Source: Acidovorax soli (GTDB lineage Bacteria; Pseudomonadota; Gammaproteobacteria; Burkholderiales; Burkholderiaceae_C). Taken from it: 64,000 bases of DNA. The stretch lies in NCBI RefSeq assembly GCF_014207955.1, contig NZ_JACHLK010000006.1, positions 124,001-188,000 on the forward strand, read 5' to 3'. Position 1 is the stretch's first letter, and each line of letters starts with the position of its first letter. Made by a program: the position numbers and the translations under genes. This document shows, piece after piece, positions 62,937 through 64,000 of the stretch. The notes beneath the pieces are model-generated. The model was given only the letters and a program-made list of their open reading frames with translations. It was not told the DNA's origin and did no database searches.

Positions 62937-64000
62937 ATGCCACTGGATTTTCTGACACTGATGGCGGTGATGGCCGCCAACCTGTTCATGATCTCGGCCT
63001 CCCTGCCGCTGATCATGGGACCCGGCGTGAGCACCGCAGCCCGCCATGTGCAGGCCAGCATGCTGCTGCAGGCCGTGGCCTGGGCCGCCATCATCGCAGC
63101 CGGGACGTGGTGGGACCAGGCCCTGTCCACCGTCTCGGTGGCCTGCAATGCGCTGGCGCAGTGGATGCTCTACCGTGCACTGCGCGAGTGGCTGGGCGAG
63201 CGCCCCTTGCAGTCCTTGCTGCTGGCGCTGGTGGTGATCACCCCGCTGGGCTACACCCTGGCGTTCGACCACTACGCCTGGCGCGTGGGCTGGGCCAACC
63301 TGCTGATGTCCGCCATCCTGCTCATCGTGGCCCGCGCCACGTTGTACCCCGCGCACTATGCCGACCCGCGCTGGCGCCGCCTGCTGATGGCCTGCCTGGT
63401 CACCTCGGCTGCGTTCACGCTGGCCCGCGGCCTGCTGGGGGCCTTCACCGACCAGTACCCCAGCTTTCGCACACCCCACCCCGTCAACCTGGCCGCCGCT
63501 GTGGCCACCAACGTCAGCCTGGTGCTGGGCACCGTGGCCGTGCTGGTGGCCTGGCGCGCCGAAGCCGAGCAGAAGCTGCGCGCCCTGGCCATGACCGACG
63601 GGCTCACGGGTGTGCTCAACCGGCGCGGCTTCAACAAGCAGGCCGAGAACATGCTCTCGCACGCCTGGCGCCACCACCTGCCTCTGACGGCGCTGGTGCT
63701 GGACCTGGACTATTTCAAGCAGATCAACGACACGCATGGCCACGAGACCGGGGACCGCGCGCTGAAGCTGTTTGCCCGCCTGCTGGAGGAAACCTGCCGC
63801 ACCGGCGATCTGGTCGGACGCCTGGGCGGCGAGGAATTCGGCGTGCTGCTGCTGCACAACAGCGCTCCCGCAGGCATCGCCTTCGACCAGCGCCTTCGCA
63901 ACCGCCTGCAGACCCTCAGCATGGCGGAACTGGGCTTTGGGCTGGACTACAGCGCTGGCATGGCCGTGCTGCTGCCGGCGGAAACCCGCCTGCCCGACCT
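62937..64000 (+). CDS. membrane diguanylate cyclase, 3' end cut by window
   Basis: 354 codons visible. N-terminal half (about 1-205) has six hydrophobic helices (LMAVMAANLFMISASL, LLQAVAWAAIIAAG, LLLALVVITPLGYTLAF, LLMSAILLIVARATL, LVTSAAFTLARGLLG, LAAAVATNVSLVLGTVAVLVAW); the GGDEF domain begins about 215 with MTDGLTGVLNRRGF, LDLDYFKQINDTHGHETGD and the active-site variant GGEEF (fully functional in many cyclases). An in-frame ATG at 62916 is an alternative start; neither has a good ribosome site. The gene continues past the window. Confidence 0.9.
   Translation, partial: MPLDFLTLMAVMAANLFMISASLPLIMGPGVSTAARHVQASMLLQAVAWAAIIAAGTWWDQALSTVSVACNALAQWMLYRALREWLGERPLQSLLLALVVITPLGYTLAFDHYAWRVGWANLLMSAILLIVARATLYPAHYADPRWRRLLMACLVTSAAFTLARGLLGAFTDQYPSFRTPHPVNLAAAVATNVSLVLGTVAVLVAWRAEAEQKLRALAMTDGLTGVLNRRGFNKQAENMLSHAWRHHLPLTALVLDLDYFKQINDTHGHETGDRALKLFARLLEETCRTGDLVGRLGGEEFGVLLLHNSAPAGIAFDQRLRNRLQTLSMAELGFGLDYSAGMAVLLPAETRLPD

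Noticed and set aside
61335..63857. Minus-strand open frame of 840 codons
   Set aside because: Shadow of amn and the diguanylate cyclase, both with clear catalytic motifs.

Overview
The window is high-GC, densely packed DNA from a betaproteobacterium, most likely a member of the Comamonadaceae (Acidovorax/Comamonas-like). The evidence is the GC-rich third codon positions, the family content (DUF2905, DbpA, Amn, the phoH-ybeY pair, ttcA, a MocR regulator, a Che-like locus) and intergenic repeats of a type I associate with this family. The genus cannot be fixed from the sequence alone. Both window edges cut genes: a lytic transglycosylase on the left and a diguanylate cyclase on the right.

Layout. 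1-8.6 kb: housekeeping genes (slt, 5-formyl-THF cyclo-ligase, a 7TM diguanylate cyclase, a GST, a NIPSNAP protein, cca). 7.4-11.2 kb: a divergent ECF-sigma regulon, nrsF-sigF facing bufA-bufB-bufC-doxX. This is a bufferin-type RiPP (peptide metallophore) locus with two GTAACC-N16-CGAA promoters, one on each strand. 11.2-15.9 kb: trxC and a trehalose operon otsB-GH15-otsA. 15.9-23.5 kb: a sulfonate-type ABC operon with a TauD dioxygenase, facing eutBC and a second TauD-like gene. 23.6-27.9 kb: a four-gene carbohydrate-type ABC operon. 27.9-30.2 kb: a MidA-like methyltransferase, a pteridine-reductase-like SDR and folB. 30.4-32.2 kb: a small membrane protein and a MocR regulator.

32.3-34.7 kb is the least ordinary part. 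It is a minus-strand stable-RNA unit with a boxA-like antitermination site, a hairpin-rich leader, a plausible tRNA-Trp, a degenerate tRNA-like gene and a tRNA-Gln(UUG) whose D-loop holds a 268-bp inverted-repeat insertion. Downstream lie a 61-aa ORF, an HNH endonuclease gene and a strong terminator. Upstream is a separate unit for an 83-aa ORF with its own promoter and terminator.

34.7-46 kb: an HTH protein, ttcA, a lipoprotein, a phosphatase, a DSD1-type PLP enzyme, a fusion of sterol-desaturase/AGMO-like and YhhN/lysoplasmalogenase-like domains, ruvB and ruvA separated by an alpha-carbonic-anhydrase homologue that lacks all three zinc histidines, and phoH-ybeY. 46-53 kb: transporters and a compact non-canonical chemosensory module (membrane kinase with Hpt and CheA-like ATPase but no CheW domain, a minimal MCP, CheX, CheY). 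53-57.7 kb: dtd, a CDF transporter, a two-component pair, a palindrome, a secreted HbpS/GlcG-like protein and an ankyrin protein. 57.7-64 kb: dbpA, a PAS-GGDEF-EAL protein, amn and a partial diguanylate cyclase.
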